Source of the DNA: Polynucleobacter sp. MG-5-Ahmo-C2
Lineage (GTDB): Bacteria > Pseudomonadota > Gammaproteobacteria > Burkholderiales > Burkholderiaceae
Direction of reading: 5' to 3'
DNA: 64,000 bases
Assembly (NCBI RefSeq): GCF_018687735.1
Contig: NZ_CP061304.1
Location: forward strand, 1,426,001 to 1,490,000
Shown here: in pieces, positions 28,152-36,703 of the stretch
How the letters are laid out: each line of letters starts with the position of its first letter
Position numbering within the stretch: position 1 is the stretch's first letter
Notes under the pieces: generated by a model
The model's input: only the letters and a program-made list of their open reading frames with translations
Told to the model about the DNA's origin: nothing
The model's database searches: none
Program-made: the position numbers and the translations under genes

Positions 28152-29924
28152 ATGTCCCAAGATAGCAAACCCTCTAAAGCCAATACCGGTCCAGTGGCCG
28201 AGCCTTCAAACTTTTTACGTCAGATTATTGATCATGACTTAGCAAGTGGTGCTTTTGCCCAACGTAGCAACTTAGCAGGCGAAGCAATTCCTTCGATCAT
28301 CACTCGCTTTCCTCCTGAACCCAACGGCTACTTACATATTGGTCATGCGAAGAGTATTTGCCTAAACTTTGGCCTAGCTACTGACTACAACAATCAGCCA
28401 GGTGGCGCGCGCTGCAATATGCGCTTGGATGACACCAACCCAGTTAAAGAAGATACTGAGTATGCAGACAGTATTTTGGATGCAGTCAAATGGCTGGGCT
28501 TTGATTGGGGAACCCATCTTTACCATGCTAGCGACTACTTTGATCGTCTATACGAATTTGCTGAAATTCTGATTCAGAACGGCAAAGCTTATGTGGATAG
28601 TCAAAGCGCTGATGATATTCATACGAATCGAGGCAACTTTGGTCAAGCTGGCAAAAACAGCCCTCATCGTGATCGCAGCCCTGAAGAAAATCTTTCCCTC
28701 TTCCGCGAGATGCGTAATGGCAAATTCAAAGATGGCGAACATGTTCTGCGCTTGAAAATCGATATGGCGCACCCAAATATTGTGATGCGTGATCCAGTGG
28801 TCTACCGCATTCGCCATACTGATCACCATCGCACTGGCAGCAAATGGTGTATCTACCCTCTCTACGACTTCACGCACTGCATTTCTGATGCCCTGGAGAA
28901 TGTCTCTCACTCCATTTGCACCCTTGAGTTCGAGAACAATCGCCCACTGTATGACTGGATTGTGAACTCCCTCAAAGAATTGGGTGTATTTAAGGACCCT
29001 GTACCCCATCAGTACGAATTTGCCCGCCTGAATTTGACTTACACCATCACCAGCAAACGCAAGTTGCTACAACTTGTTGAAGAAAAGCATGTTGATGGCT
29101 GGGATGACCCTCGCATGCCAACCATCGTGGGTATTCGTCGTCGCGGATATACCCCAGAAAGTATTCGCTTGTTCTGTGAGCGCATTGGTGTCTCTAAAGC
29201 GGATAGCTGGATTGATATGAGCACGCTGGATCAAGCACTACGTGATGATCTTGAAATAAGGGCACCTCGGGCTACCGCAGTACTCAAGCCACTCAAACTT
29301 GTAGTGGAAAACTTTGACGCTAGCGCCAAAGAGTCTTGCTCAGCACCACGTCATCCACAGCATCCCGAATGGGGTAATCGTGAGTTTCATTTCACACGCG
29401 AGTTGTGGATTGAAGAAGATGACTTTATGAAAGATCCCGTCAAAGGCTTCTTTAGGCTGTATCCGCCTATTGGCGATCAGCCTGGTAGCCGCGTTCGTCT
29501 CCGTCATGGTTTTGTAATTGAATGCACCGGCTTTGAGACCGATGCCAATGGCAATATTATTCAAGTCAATGCGACTCACTTCTCCGATAGTAAGAGCGGC
29601 ACTCCAGGCTCAAACAACTACAAGGTGAAGGGCAATATTCATTGGATTAGTGCCGCTGAAGCTATTCCTACTGAAGTACGCTTATACGATCACCTCTTTA
29701 GCGATCCACATCCTGATAGTGGCGATAAGAACTTCTTAGATGCAATTAATCCAAACTCTAAGCAAACTATTGCAGCTTATATAGAACCTTGCATGAAAGA
29801 TGTTAAAGCAGGGGAACGTTTCCAGTTCGAACGCCATGGCTACTTTATTGCTGATGAATCTGACTCGAAACCCGGTAAGCCGGTATTTAACCGTACAGTT
29901 GGCCTTAAGGATTCTTGGAAATAG
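28152..29924 (+). CDS. glnS: glutaminyl-tRNA synthetase
   Basis: 590-residue class I synthetase. HIGH-type motif in PPEPNGYLHIGHAKSICLNFG, the LRLDDTNPVKE stretch, and the second signature in TYTITSKRKLLQLV. The C-terminal anticodon-binding beta-barrels are complete. The ATG at 28152 is chosen because an upstream in-frame ATG lies inside the tctA terminator. GAGG is only 2 nt from the ATG, too near to work well. The last 20 bp overlap the 3' end of the converging epimerase gene. Confidence 0.96.
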   Translation: MSQDSKPSKANTGPVAEPSNFLRQIIDHDLASGAFAQRSNLAGEAIPSIITRFPPEPNGYLHIGHAKSICLNFGLATDYNNQPGGARCNMRLDDTNPVKEDTEYADSILDAVKWLGFDWGTHLYHASDYFDRLYEFAEILIQNGKAYVDSQSADDIHTNRGNFGQAGKNSPHRDRSPEENLSLFREMRNGKFKDGEHVLRLKIDMAHPNIVMRDPVVYRIRHTDHHRTGSKWCIYPLYDFTHCISDALENVSHSICTLEFENNRPLYDWIVNSLKELGVFKDPVPHQYEFARLNLTYTITSKRKLLQLVEEKHVDGWDDPRMPTIVGIRRRGYTPESIRLFCERIGVSKADSWIDMSTLDQALRDDLEIRAPRATAVLKPLKLVVENFDASAKESCSAPRHPQHPEWGNREFHFTRELWIEEDDFMKDPVKGFFRLYPPIGDQPGSRVRLRHGFVIECTGFETDANGNIIQVNATHFSDSKSGTPGSNNYKVKGNIHWISAAEAIPTEVRLYDHLFSDPHPDSGDKNFLDAINPNSKQTIAAYIEPCMKDVKAGERFQFERHGYFIADESDSKPGKPVFNRTVGLKDSWK

Positions 29925-30801
29925 TTTTCAGAAAGTGTGCGACGCTGGGATAGCGTAGCGGCCTTTTTAATTCATGCAAGCGCGTATTAGCCACTCTTCT
30001 TGACTCGCGCATAAACGACCACAGCATTGGACTGACTATTTTTTGCAACTCAGCACCCGGCATTCTGGTCGGTCGGTCGAGACCAAAAGCATCCGCAACC
30101 TCATCAAAATAATCGCCCATCTTGGTTTCACCACCATCACAAGTATTAATAATGCGCTGTGGCTTGCCGTGATAAATCGCTGCACAAACTAAACTTGCTA
30201 AATCATCGCTATGAATATGGTTGGAATATGCATCCTCCTCCGGTAGCAATGCTGGCGTCTGGGACTGCAAGCGCTCAATCGGCAGACGGTTGGCAGCATA
30301 AATTCCTGGTACACGCAAAATCGTTACGGCGACACCATGCGCCGGACCCCACAAACGCAAAACGCGCTCAGCATCCACCCTTCTTTGAGCGCGCTCACTC
30401 TGAGGGGTGACTGGGGTTGCCTCACTGACTTTAGCGCCCCTATGGTCGCCGTAGACGCCTGTAGTACTAATATAGATCAAGCGCCTGACGGTATTGGAAC
30501 CTTGGGCTAAAATTCGAACTAGGTTGCGGGTTCGGCAATCACGATTTCCTTGGTTTTGGGGCGGCGCTAGATGAATGACGGTTTGAGCTAAACCGGAGAG
30601 ACGCCATAAAGTTTCTGGCTGGTCCAGATTACCCAAAATTGGAGTCGCGCCAACCTCCCTCAACTCCTGAAAACGACTTTGTTGAGAAGTTAAAGCAAAA
30701 ACTCGATGACTGCGGGAAAGCTGCTTAGCCACCCGAAGACCAATGTCACCGCAGCCAATAATCAGGATTGAAGGTTTACCAAAAGATTGCATAAGTGACA
30801 T
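29905..30801 (-). CDS. NAD(P)-dependent epimerase/SDR family protein (YeeZ-like)
   Basis: 298 residues with a Rossmann fold: the N-terminal dinucleotide motif is ILIIGCGDIGLRVAKQL. The catalytic region has YISTTGVYGDHRGAKV, a degenerate extended-SDR Ser/Tyr/Lys site. Similar to E. coli YeeZ; reaction unknown. Start at codon 1 or at the ATG of codon 4. The gene is divergent from the ferredoxin-reductase gene with an approximately 27-bp gap that contains an 11-bp palindrome (ATCGT-A-ACGAT, 30800-30810), and its 3' end overlaps glnS by 20 bp. Confidence 0.85.
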   Translation of the reverse strand: MSLMQSFGKPSILIIGCGDIGLRVAKQLSRSHRVFALTSQQSRFQELREVGATPILGNLDQPETLWRLSGLAQTVIHLAPPQNQGNRDCRTRNLVRILAQGSNTVRRLIYISTTGVYGDHRGAKVSEATPVTPQSERAQRRVDAERVLRLWGPAHGVAVTILRVPGIYAANRLPIERLQSQTPALLPEEDAYSNHIHSDDLASLVCAAIYHGKPQRIINTCDGGETKMGDYFDEVADAFGLDRPTRMPGAELQKIVSPMLWSFMRESRRVANTRLHELKRPLRYPSVAHFLKTISKNP

Positions 30802-30828
30802 CGTAACGATTTATCGAAAGGAATGAGA

Positions 30829-31869
30829 GTGTCTTATCAGGTCACGCTCAAAGCGAGCGGCAAACAATTTACTGTTACCCAGGATGAAACTCTCCTGGAA
30901 GCCGCCCTGCGTCAAAACATGAACCTTCCCTATGGCTGCAAAAACGGCGCATGCGGCTCCTGCAAAGGCAGGGTGATAGAAGGTCAGGTAATCCATGGTC
31001 AACATAGCGCGAGCGCCATGAGTAAGACTGAAGAGACCGCTGGCAGCACTTTATTTTGCTGTGCCCACCCCCAATCTGATCTTGTTATTGAAGCACGTGA
31101 AGTTCAGGGTGCTGGTGATATTGCCATTCGTAAGGTGCCTTGTCGAGTGAACTTGATTGATAAACCCAGTAGTGATGTGGCCATTCTGAAACTCCAACTT
31201 CCTGCTGCTGAGCGCTTTCAGTTCCTGGCTGGCCAGTACCTAGAGTTTCTATTGAAAGATGGACAGCGCCGCGCCTACTCGATTGCCAATGCACCAGATC
31301 AAGAGGGCCCGCTTGAGTTACATATCCGCCATTTACCCGGCGGTCTATTTACTGATTTTGTCTTCGGAGTCACTACTCCAGCATTGAAAGAAAAAGATAT
31401 TCTGCGCTTTGAAGGGCCTTTGGGAAGTTTCTTCTTGAGAGAAGATTCCAAGAAACCCATCATCTTCGTTGCCGCTGGTACCGGCTTTGCTCCAATCAAA
31501 TCCATCATCGAACAAATGCAGGCCAAAAAGATTCAACGTCCCATTTGTCTATACTGGGGCGGACGTCGACCAAGCGATCTCTACCTAGATCAGCTCTGTA
31601 AAACCTGGGAACAAGAGATTTCAGAATTCCAATATATTCCAGTAATCTCAGATGCATTGCCTGTCGATGCTTGGAACGGTCGCACTGGCTTTGTCCACCA
31701 AGCAGTCATGGCAGACCATCCTGACATGAAAGGGTTCCAGGTCTATGCTTGTGGTGCACCAGTGATGGTCAATGCCGCACGAGACGACTTTTCATCGAAA
31801 TGTCATTTGCCTGAGGAAGAATTCTTCGCTGACTCATTTACCAGTGCTGCTGATTTAGCCATCAACTAA
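30829..31869 (+). CDS. 2Fe-2S ferredoxin-FAD/NAD(P)H oxidoreductase (AscD-like)
   Basis: 346 residues. N-terminal plant-type ferredoxin domain with YGCKNGACGSCKG and a fourth Cys in LFCCAHP, followed by an FNR-type FAD domain (RRAYSIANAP) and NAD-binding domain (AAGTGFAPIKSII). Resembles CDP-6-deoxy-delta-3,4-glucoseen reductase and the reductase parts of Rieske or soluble di-iron oxygenases. The GTG start at 30829 is preferred over ATG 30823 because AAAGGA lies 6 nt before GTG but touches the ATG. No deoxysugar genes are nearby, so its electron acceptor is open; the Rieske oxygenase at 8064 or the desaturase at 40678 are candidates by inference only. Confidence 0.87.
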   Translation: MSYQVTLKASGKQFTVTQDETLLEAALRQNMNLPYGCKNGACGSCKGRVIEGQVIHGQHSASAMSKTEETAGSTLFCCAHPQSDLVIEAREVQGAGDIAIRKVPCRVNLIDKPSSDVAILKLQLPAAERFQFLAGQYLEFLLKDGQRRAYSIANAPDQEGPLELHIRHLPGGLFTDFVFGVTTPALKEKDILRFEGPLGSFFLREDSKKPIIFVAAGTGFAPIKSIIEQMQAKKIQRPICLYWGGRRPSDLYLDQLCKTWEQEISEFQYIPVISDALPVDAWNGRTGFVHQAVMADHPDMKGFQVYACGAPVMVNAARDDFSSKCHLPEEEFFADSFTSAADLAIN

Positions 31870-31925
31870 ACTCCGATAAAGTTAGATAATAGAAACCTGT
31901 TTAGCCCTTATTACCAAAACCGAGT

Positions 31926-33119
31926 ATGAATAAGCCAGATCAAGCCATCGATACACATTCAGTCATGTTCATTACCCAGCGCCCAGAGGTCATCATGGTC
32001 GAAGGTAAGGGCTCATGGCTGACCGATAACAATGGCAAGCCTTACTTAGATTTCCTGCAAGGCTGGGCAGTCAATTGCTTAGGACATAGCAATCCTGGAA
32101 TGATTGAAGCGCTGAATTCACAAGCCAAAAAGCTAATCAATCCAAGTCCTGCTTTTTATAACGAGCCGATGATTGGATTATCGAATCTACTGACCGCTAA
32201 TAGCTGCTTTGATAAAGTGTTCTTTGCTAACAGTGGTGCCGAAGCAAACGAAGGTGCAATCAAGCTTGCGCGCAAATGGGGTCAGCTCAACAAAAATGGT
32301 GCTTTTGAAATCATCACCTTTGATCACAGCTTTCACGGCCGCACCATAGCAACCATGAGCGCCTCTGGGAAACCAGGTTGGGATACGATGTTTGCGCCAC
32401 AAGTAGCCGGCTTCCCTAAAGCAGATTTAAATGATTTAGATTCAGTCAAAAAACTGGTGACCGATAAAACCGTTGCAGTAATGCTTGAGCCTGTTCAAGG
32501 TGAAGGTGGCGTTATTCCTGCAACCAAAGAATTTATGCGTGAACTGCGCATGTTCACTAAAGAAAATAACATCCTCCTCATTGCCGATGAAGTGCAGGCT
32601 GGCTGCGGTCGAACTGGCAGCCTCTTTGCCCATCAGCAATATGGGATCGAGCCAGACATCATGACCTTGGGCAAAGGCATTGGTGGTGGCGTCCCACTAG
32701 CAGCCCTGATGGCAACTAATGCGGTAGCTTGCTTTGTGCCGGGCGATCAAGGGGGTACTTATAACGGCAACCCGCTCATGACTGCCGTAGGCATTAGCGT
32801 GATTGAGCAGTTATTAGCCCCTGGATTTTTAGATAGCGTCAAAGCCAAGGGCGAACTACTCAAGTCAGAACTACTCAAGCTGGCCACAGAATTTAATCTC
32901 GAGGGTGAACGTGGTGAAGGTTTATTGCGCGCCCTCATGCTCGGCAAGGATATTGGTCCAAAGTTGGTTGAGTTAGCTCGTGAACGTAGTCCTGAAGGTT
33001 TATTGATTAATTCACCAAGACCGAACTTATTACGCTTTATGCCCGCCCTCAATGTCAGCGATGACGAGATTCGTCAGATGTGCAGCATGCTGCGTGAGCT
33101 ACTAAAACAAACTGCTTAA
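31926..33119 (+). CDS. argD: acetylornithine aminotransferase
   Basis: 397-residue class III PLP aminotransferase. Conserved [13 protein letters not shown] near the N-terminus, [35 protein letters not shown], and the PLP lysine in [13 protein letters not shown]. Converts N-acetylglutamate semialdehyde to N-acetylornithine in arginine synthesis; the family can also act on succinyl-diaminopimelate precursors. argF and argG lie 22 kb away in this window. The TAA stop is itself the loop of the intrinsic terminator. Confidence 0.92.
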   Translation: MNKPDQAIDTHSVMFITQRPEVIMVEGKGSWLTDNNGKPYLDFLQGWAVNCLGHSNPGMIEALNSQAKKLINPSPAFYNEPMIGLSNLLTANSCFDKVFFANSGAEANEGAIKLARKWGQLNKNGAFEIITFDHSFHGRTIATMSASGKPGWDTMFAPQVAGFPKADLNDLDSVKKLVTDKTVAVMLEPVQGEGGVIPATKEFMRELRMFTKENNILLIADEVQAGCGRTGSLFAHQQYGIEPDIMTLGKGIGGGVPLAALMATNAVACFVPGDQGGTYNGNPLMTAVGISVIEQLLAPGFLDSVKAKGELLKSELLKLATEFNLEGERGEGLLRALMLGKDIGPKLVELARERSPEGLLINSPRPNLLRFMPALNVSDDEIRQMCSMLRELLKQTA

Positions 33120-33131
33120 AGCAGTTTTTTT
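33109..33131 (+). terminator. terminator overlapping the argD stop codon
   Basis: AAACTGCT (33109-33116), loop TAA (33117-33119, the stop codon), AGCAGTTT (33120-33127), then TTTT. The stem is a perfect 8 bp. The terminator therefore starts inside the coding sequence. Confidence 0.8.
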
Positions 33132-33137
33132 AAATGC

Positions 33138-33851
33138 CTATTCACCTAAATAGGCTGTTCGCACCCTAGAGTCTTCTAATAATTCTTGGCCTGAGCCACT
33201 CAGAGTGATTAATCCACTCTCCATGACATAAGCGCGGTCAGCCATCTGCAATGCTAGGCGAGCATTTTGCTCCACCAAAAGAATCGTCATGCCACTCGCC
33301 GCCAGATTACGAATAACATCAAAAATGGTTTCCACCATGATGGGGGATAAACCCATCGATGGTTCATCTAATAGCAATAGCCTAGGCTCCGCCATCATCG
33401 CTCTACCCATAGCCACCATTTGCTGCTCTCCACCAGAAAGCGTTCCTGCCAATTGGGATAGGCGCTCTTTTAATCTTGGGAAATAAGAGTAAACCTGCTC
33501 TAACTTTTTCTGAATAGCCTTGGCGTCTTTTTTCAGAAAAGCGCCCATCTGCAAATTTTCTAAGATGGTCATACGCCTAAAGACGCCACGACCTTCGGGA
33601 ACCATGCCCATACCCAACTCTACCAACTCATATGCCGGTAATTTTTCAGTACTGTGGCCCGCAAAATAGATCGCACCTGCCGACGGGATCAATAAACCAG
33701 AGATAGCCTTTAGACTGGAACTCTTACCAGCTCCGTTCGCACCAATCAAAGCCACTAGCTCGCCTTGGTCAACATGCAAATCAATTCCTTTAACGGCATT
33801 AATGCCCCCATAAGAAACCTTGAGATTTTTCACATTGAGTAAAGCACTCAT
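33138..33851 (-). CDS. livF: branched-chain amino acid ABC transporter ATPase LivF
   Basis: 237-residue ATPase subunit. Walker A GANGAGKSSSLKA, signature LSGGEQQMVAMGRAMM, Walker B LLLLDEPSMGLSP and the switch His region LLVEQNARLAL are intact. Together with LivG it powers uptake through LivH-LivM. The ATG overlaps the livG stop by one base (TAATG). Last gene of the livKHMGF cluster, ending near the argD terminator from the opposite side. Confidence 0.95.
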   Translation of the reverse strand: MSALLNVKNLKVSYGGINAVKGIDLHVDQGELVALIGANGAGKSSSLKAISGLLIPSAGAIYFAGHSTEKLPAYELVELGMGMVPEGRGVFRRMTILENLQMGAFLKKDAKAIQKKLEQVYSYFPRLKERLSQLAGTLSGGEQQMVAMGRAMMAEPRLLLLDEPSMGLSPIMVETIFDVIRNLAASGMTILLVEQNARLALQMADRAYVMESGLITLSGSGQELLEDSRVRTAYLGE

Positions 33852-34624
33852 TACACCGCCCCCTGCCCAAGATAGGCCCGAATGACCTCTGGATGTACGC
33901 GCACATCCGCAGGCTTACCCGAAGCGATCACCTTGCCATAATCCAGCACAGTCAAGCCATCGCAAATACCCATCACCAGACTTACATCATGCTCAATCAA
34001 AAGGATGGTTTTACCATCTGCCCGAATGCGCAACAATAACTCACGCAGCTCCAACTTTTCAGTAGCATTCATACCCGCCGCCGGCTCATCCAAGGCCAAT
34101 AGCTTCGGTTCAGTAGCCAAAGCCCTCGCAATCTCTAGACGACGTTGATGCCCATAGGAGAGATTACGCGCCTGCATATTGGCAAACTCAGTAAGGCCAA
34201 CATAGGCTAGTAGCTCGAGTGATTTTTCTCGAATCGATTGTTCTTCACGCTTGCTGGCTGGAAGGCGAAAGATTGCCCCTAAAACTCCAGTCTTTGAGCG
34301 GCAATGACAACCTACCATCACATTCTCTAAAACAGTCATTTCACCAAAGAGCCGAATATTCTGGAAAGTTCTTGCCAGCCCCGATTTAGTGACTTCAGAA
34401 ACAGACTCCGGAAAATAAGACGTTCCATCGAATAAAAAAATTCCGGAATCTGCTGGATATAAACCAGTAATGACGTTAAAGAAAGTGGTCTTGCCAGCGC
34501 CATTGGGTCCAATCAAACCAACTATTGACCCATAAGGAACCTGTAATCCAACCGAATCCAAAGCCTGGACTCCGCCAAAACGCTTGGACACATTAGCAAC
34601 ATCAAGGAGTAAATGATCTGACAT
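33851..34624 (-). CDS. livG: branched-chain amino acid ABC transporter ATPase LivG
   Basis: 257-residue ATPase. Walker A GPNGAGKTTFFNV, the signature in the family variant LSYGHQRRLEIARAL, Walker B LLALDEPAAGMN, and ILLIEHDVSLVMGICD are present. The ATG at 34624 overlaps the livM stop by one base (TGATG); a GTG one codon earlier is possible. Pairs with LivF as the asymmetric ATPase dimer. Confidence 0.95.
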   Translation of the reverse strand: MSDHLLLDVANVSKRFGGVQALDSVGLQVPYGSIVGLIGPNGAGKTTFFNVITGLYPADSGIFLFDGTSYFPESVSEVTKSGLARTFQNIRLFGEMTVLENVMVGCHCRSKTGVLGAIFRLPASKREEQSIREKSLELLAYVGLTEFANMQARNLSYGHQRRLEIARALATEPKLLALDEPAAGMNATEKLELRELLLRIRADGKTILLIEHDVSLVMGICDGLTVLDYGKVIASGKPADVRVHPEVIRAYLGQGAV

Positions 34625-35712
34625 CACTTAGTACCGCTCTTTTGCCAAATGCCGCCTGGGCGATAGAGCATGATCAAAATCAATGCTAGGCCATAAATGA
34701 GCTGTCGAATGACTTCCACATCAATCAGTACGTGCCCGAAGATTACATTTTGTAGAGGCTGAACGACGGCGCGTAAGACTTCCGGAAAAACCGCCAACAC
34801 GACCGCACCCAGAATGACTCCAGGAATATGACCAATGCCACCAAGCACAACCATTGCAAGAATAACGATGGATTCCCACAGCGTAAATGACTCTGGCGAT
34901 ACGAATCCCTGGAAAGCAGAAAAGAGAACACCTGCCACTCCCGCAAAGGATGCCCCAATTGCAAAAGCTAGCAACTTCATGTTGCGCGTATTGATACCCA
35001 TAGCCTTCGCAGCAATCTCATCTTCGCGTATGGCAACCCAAGCTCGCCCAATGCGTGAATTTTGAAGATGCGTACAAATAATCGCAACTGCAATAGCGAG
35101 GAGTAGAAATAAATAAAACACTAAATATAAACCGGGGATTTGCACAAAACCGAGATCCAAAGGTTTTGCAAATGAAATCCCCAAGAACTGGATTGGGTCA
35201 ATGGCGGTAATGCCCTTTGGTCCATTAGTCATGTTTAAAGGACGATCGAGATTATTCATAAAGATGCGAATAATTTCTCCAAAACCTAAAGTCACAATCG
35301 CCAAGTAATCACCCCGCAATTGCAATGTGGGTAAGCCTAAAATTATTCCAAATAAAGCAGCTAAAATAATGGAGAATACCGCCACCATCCATGGTGAAAA
35401 GTGCATTCCCTCCGGAAAGACAGCGGCAACACTTTCAAACTGCTGAGGTAGATGGGGTGATGCAAGCAATGCAAAGCTGTAAGCACCCAAAGCATAAAAA
35501 GCAATGTAACCCAAATCCAAAAGACCAGCAAAGCCCACGACTACATTAAGCCCTAGGGCAAGAACGATATAAAGCAAGGCAAAATCGAGTACTCGCACCC
35601 AATAGTTGCCTCCAGTAAAACCAACAAGCCAAGGCAAGAGTATTAAAGCAAGCAAACCTAAGCACAAATAAGCAGTTTGACTGAGACGGTTAAAAGCGAT
35701 CACCTTAAGCAC
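34624..35712 (-). CDS. livM: branched-chain amino acid ABC transporter permease LivM
   Basis: 362 residues with about nine to ten membrane spans. Conserved GLNVVVGFAGLLDLGYIAFYALGAY and the cytoplasmic coupling region RIGRAWVAIREDEIAAKAMGIN are clear. GTG start at 35712 overlaps the end of livH by 8 bp; another GTG at 35703 is an alternative. Partner of LivH in the membrane channel. Confidence 0.94.
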   Translation of the reverse strand: MLKVIAFNRLSQTAYLCLGLLALILLPWLVGFTGGNYWVRVLDFALLYIVLALGLNVVVGFAGLLDLGYIAFYALGAYSFALLASPHLPQQFESVAAVFPEGMHFSPWMVAVFSIILAALFGIILGLPTLQLRGDYLAIVTLGFGEIIRIFMNNLDRPLNMTNGPKGITAIDPIQFLGISFAKPLDLGFVQIPGLYLVFYLFLLLAIAVAIICTHLQNSRIGRAWVAIREDEIAAKAMGINTRNMKLLAFAIGASFAGVAGVLFSAFQGFVSPESFTLWESIVILAMVVLGGIGHIPGVILGAVVLAVFPEVLRAVVQPLQNVIFGHVLIDVEVIRQLIYGLALILIMLYRPGGIWQKSGTK

Positions 35713-36640
35713 GGTCTGAAACCTTTTCGCCCAGCAGACCGGTGGGGCGGAATACTAAAACCAAAATTAATACTAGGAAAGCAAAAATATCTTGATAGTT
35801 AGAACCAAAAACGCCGCCCGTTAACTCACCAATATATCCAGCGCCCAGTGATTCAATCAAGCCCAAGAGAAGACCGCCCAGCATAGCGCCTTGCAGATTT
35901 CCTATGCCGCCAAGAACAGCTGCAGTAAAAGCTTTTAGACCTGGAATGAAACCCATATAAAAATGGACATTGCCGTAGTTGCTTGCAATCATTACGCCAG
36001 CCAAGCCGGCCAGTGCACCACCTAACATGAAAGTAATCGAAATGACGCGATTGGGATTAACACCCATCAGCGCAGCAATTTGAGTATTCTCAGCAGTGGC
36101 ACGCATTGCTCTGCCTAATTTTGTCTTTTCTACCAAAAACAATAATCCAGACATTACCATTAAAGCAACAACAATGATCACGATTTCTTTACCAGTAATC
36201 GTGGCGCCGCTACCCCATACATCAATGGGGCTCGAAGGTAATAATTGCGGATAAGTCATCGGATTACGAGACCAAATCATCATGGCGATTGTTTGCAAAA
36301 GGATCGACATACCAATCGCAGAAATCAAAGGGGCCAGACGTGGAGCATTACGTAGCGGGCGATAGGCAATCCGCTCAATCGCATAACTGACGCCAGCGCA
36401 AACAGCCATCGTGAATGGCAAAACAATCAAGAGGATGAGCCAAGTAGGCAAGCCGCTCGTTAAATCCAGCATCAGGCGCAACAACGAAAGAGATACCATG
36501 GCACCAATCATGAGCACTTCGCCATGGGCGAAATTGATAATGCCTAAGACCCCGTAAACCATGGTGTAACCCAAAGCAATCAAAGCATAGATACTGCCAA
36601 GCACTAAGCCATTAATGATTTGCTGAAGAAAAATATCCAT
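35705..36640 (-). CDS. livH: branched-chain amino acid ABC transporter permease LivH
   Basis: 311 residues, about eight membrane spans. Start MDIFLQQIINGLVLGSIYAL and GVLGIINFAHGEVLMIGAM are typical of LivH; the coupling helix LGRAMRATAENTQIAALMGVN is present. AAAAGG lies 6 nt before the ATG. An intrinsic terminator separates it from livK upstream, so permease expression probably comes from partial readthrough. Confidence 0.95.
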   Translation of the reverse strand: MDIFLQQIINGLVLGSIYALIALGYTMVYGVLGIINFAHGEVLMIGAMVSLSLLRLMLDLTSGLPTWLILLIVLPFTMAVCAGVSYAIERIAYRPLRNAPRLAPLISAIGMSILLQTIAMMIWSRNPMTYPQLLPSSPIDVWGSGATITGKEIVIIVVALMVMSGLLFLVEKTKLGRAMRATAENTQIAALMGVNPNRVISITFMLGGALAGLAGVMIASNYGNVHFYMGFIPGLKAFTAAVLGGIGNLQGAMLGGLLLGLIESLGAGYIGELTGGVFGSNYQDIFAFLVLILVLVFRPTGLLGEKVSDRA

Positions 36641-36660
36641 GAAGCCTTTTGATTGGGTGC

Positions 36661-36685
36661 AAAAAAAGAGCGCCGCATTTGCGGC
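36661..36685 (-). terminator. terminator/attenuator between livK and livH
   Basis: On the minus strand GCCGC-AAAT-GCGGC (36672-36685) forms a short GC-rich hairpin followed by GCTCTTTTTTT. It sits after the livK stop and before livH, a layout that lets the binding protein be made in excess over the membrane parts. Confidence 0.75.
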
Positions 36686-36703
36686 ACCCTTTCCTTACAG
36701 TCT

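Noticed and set aside
28548..29009. 153-codon open frame antisense to glnS
   Set aside because: Fully inside the conserved glnS coding region; no ribosome site or recognisable domain.
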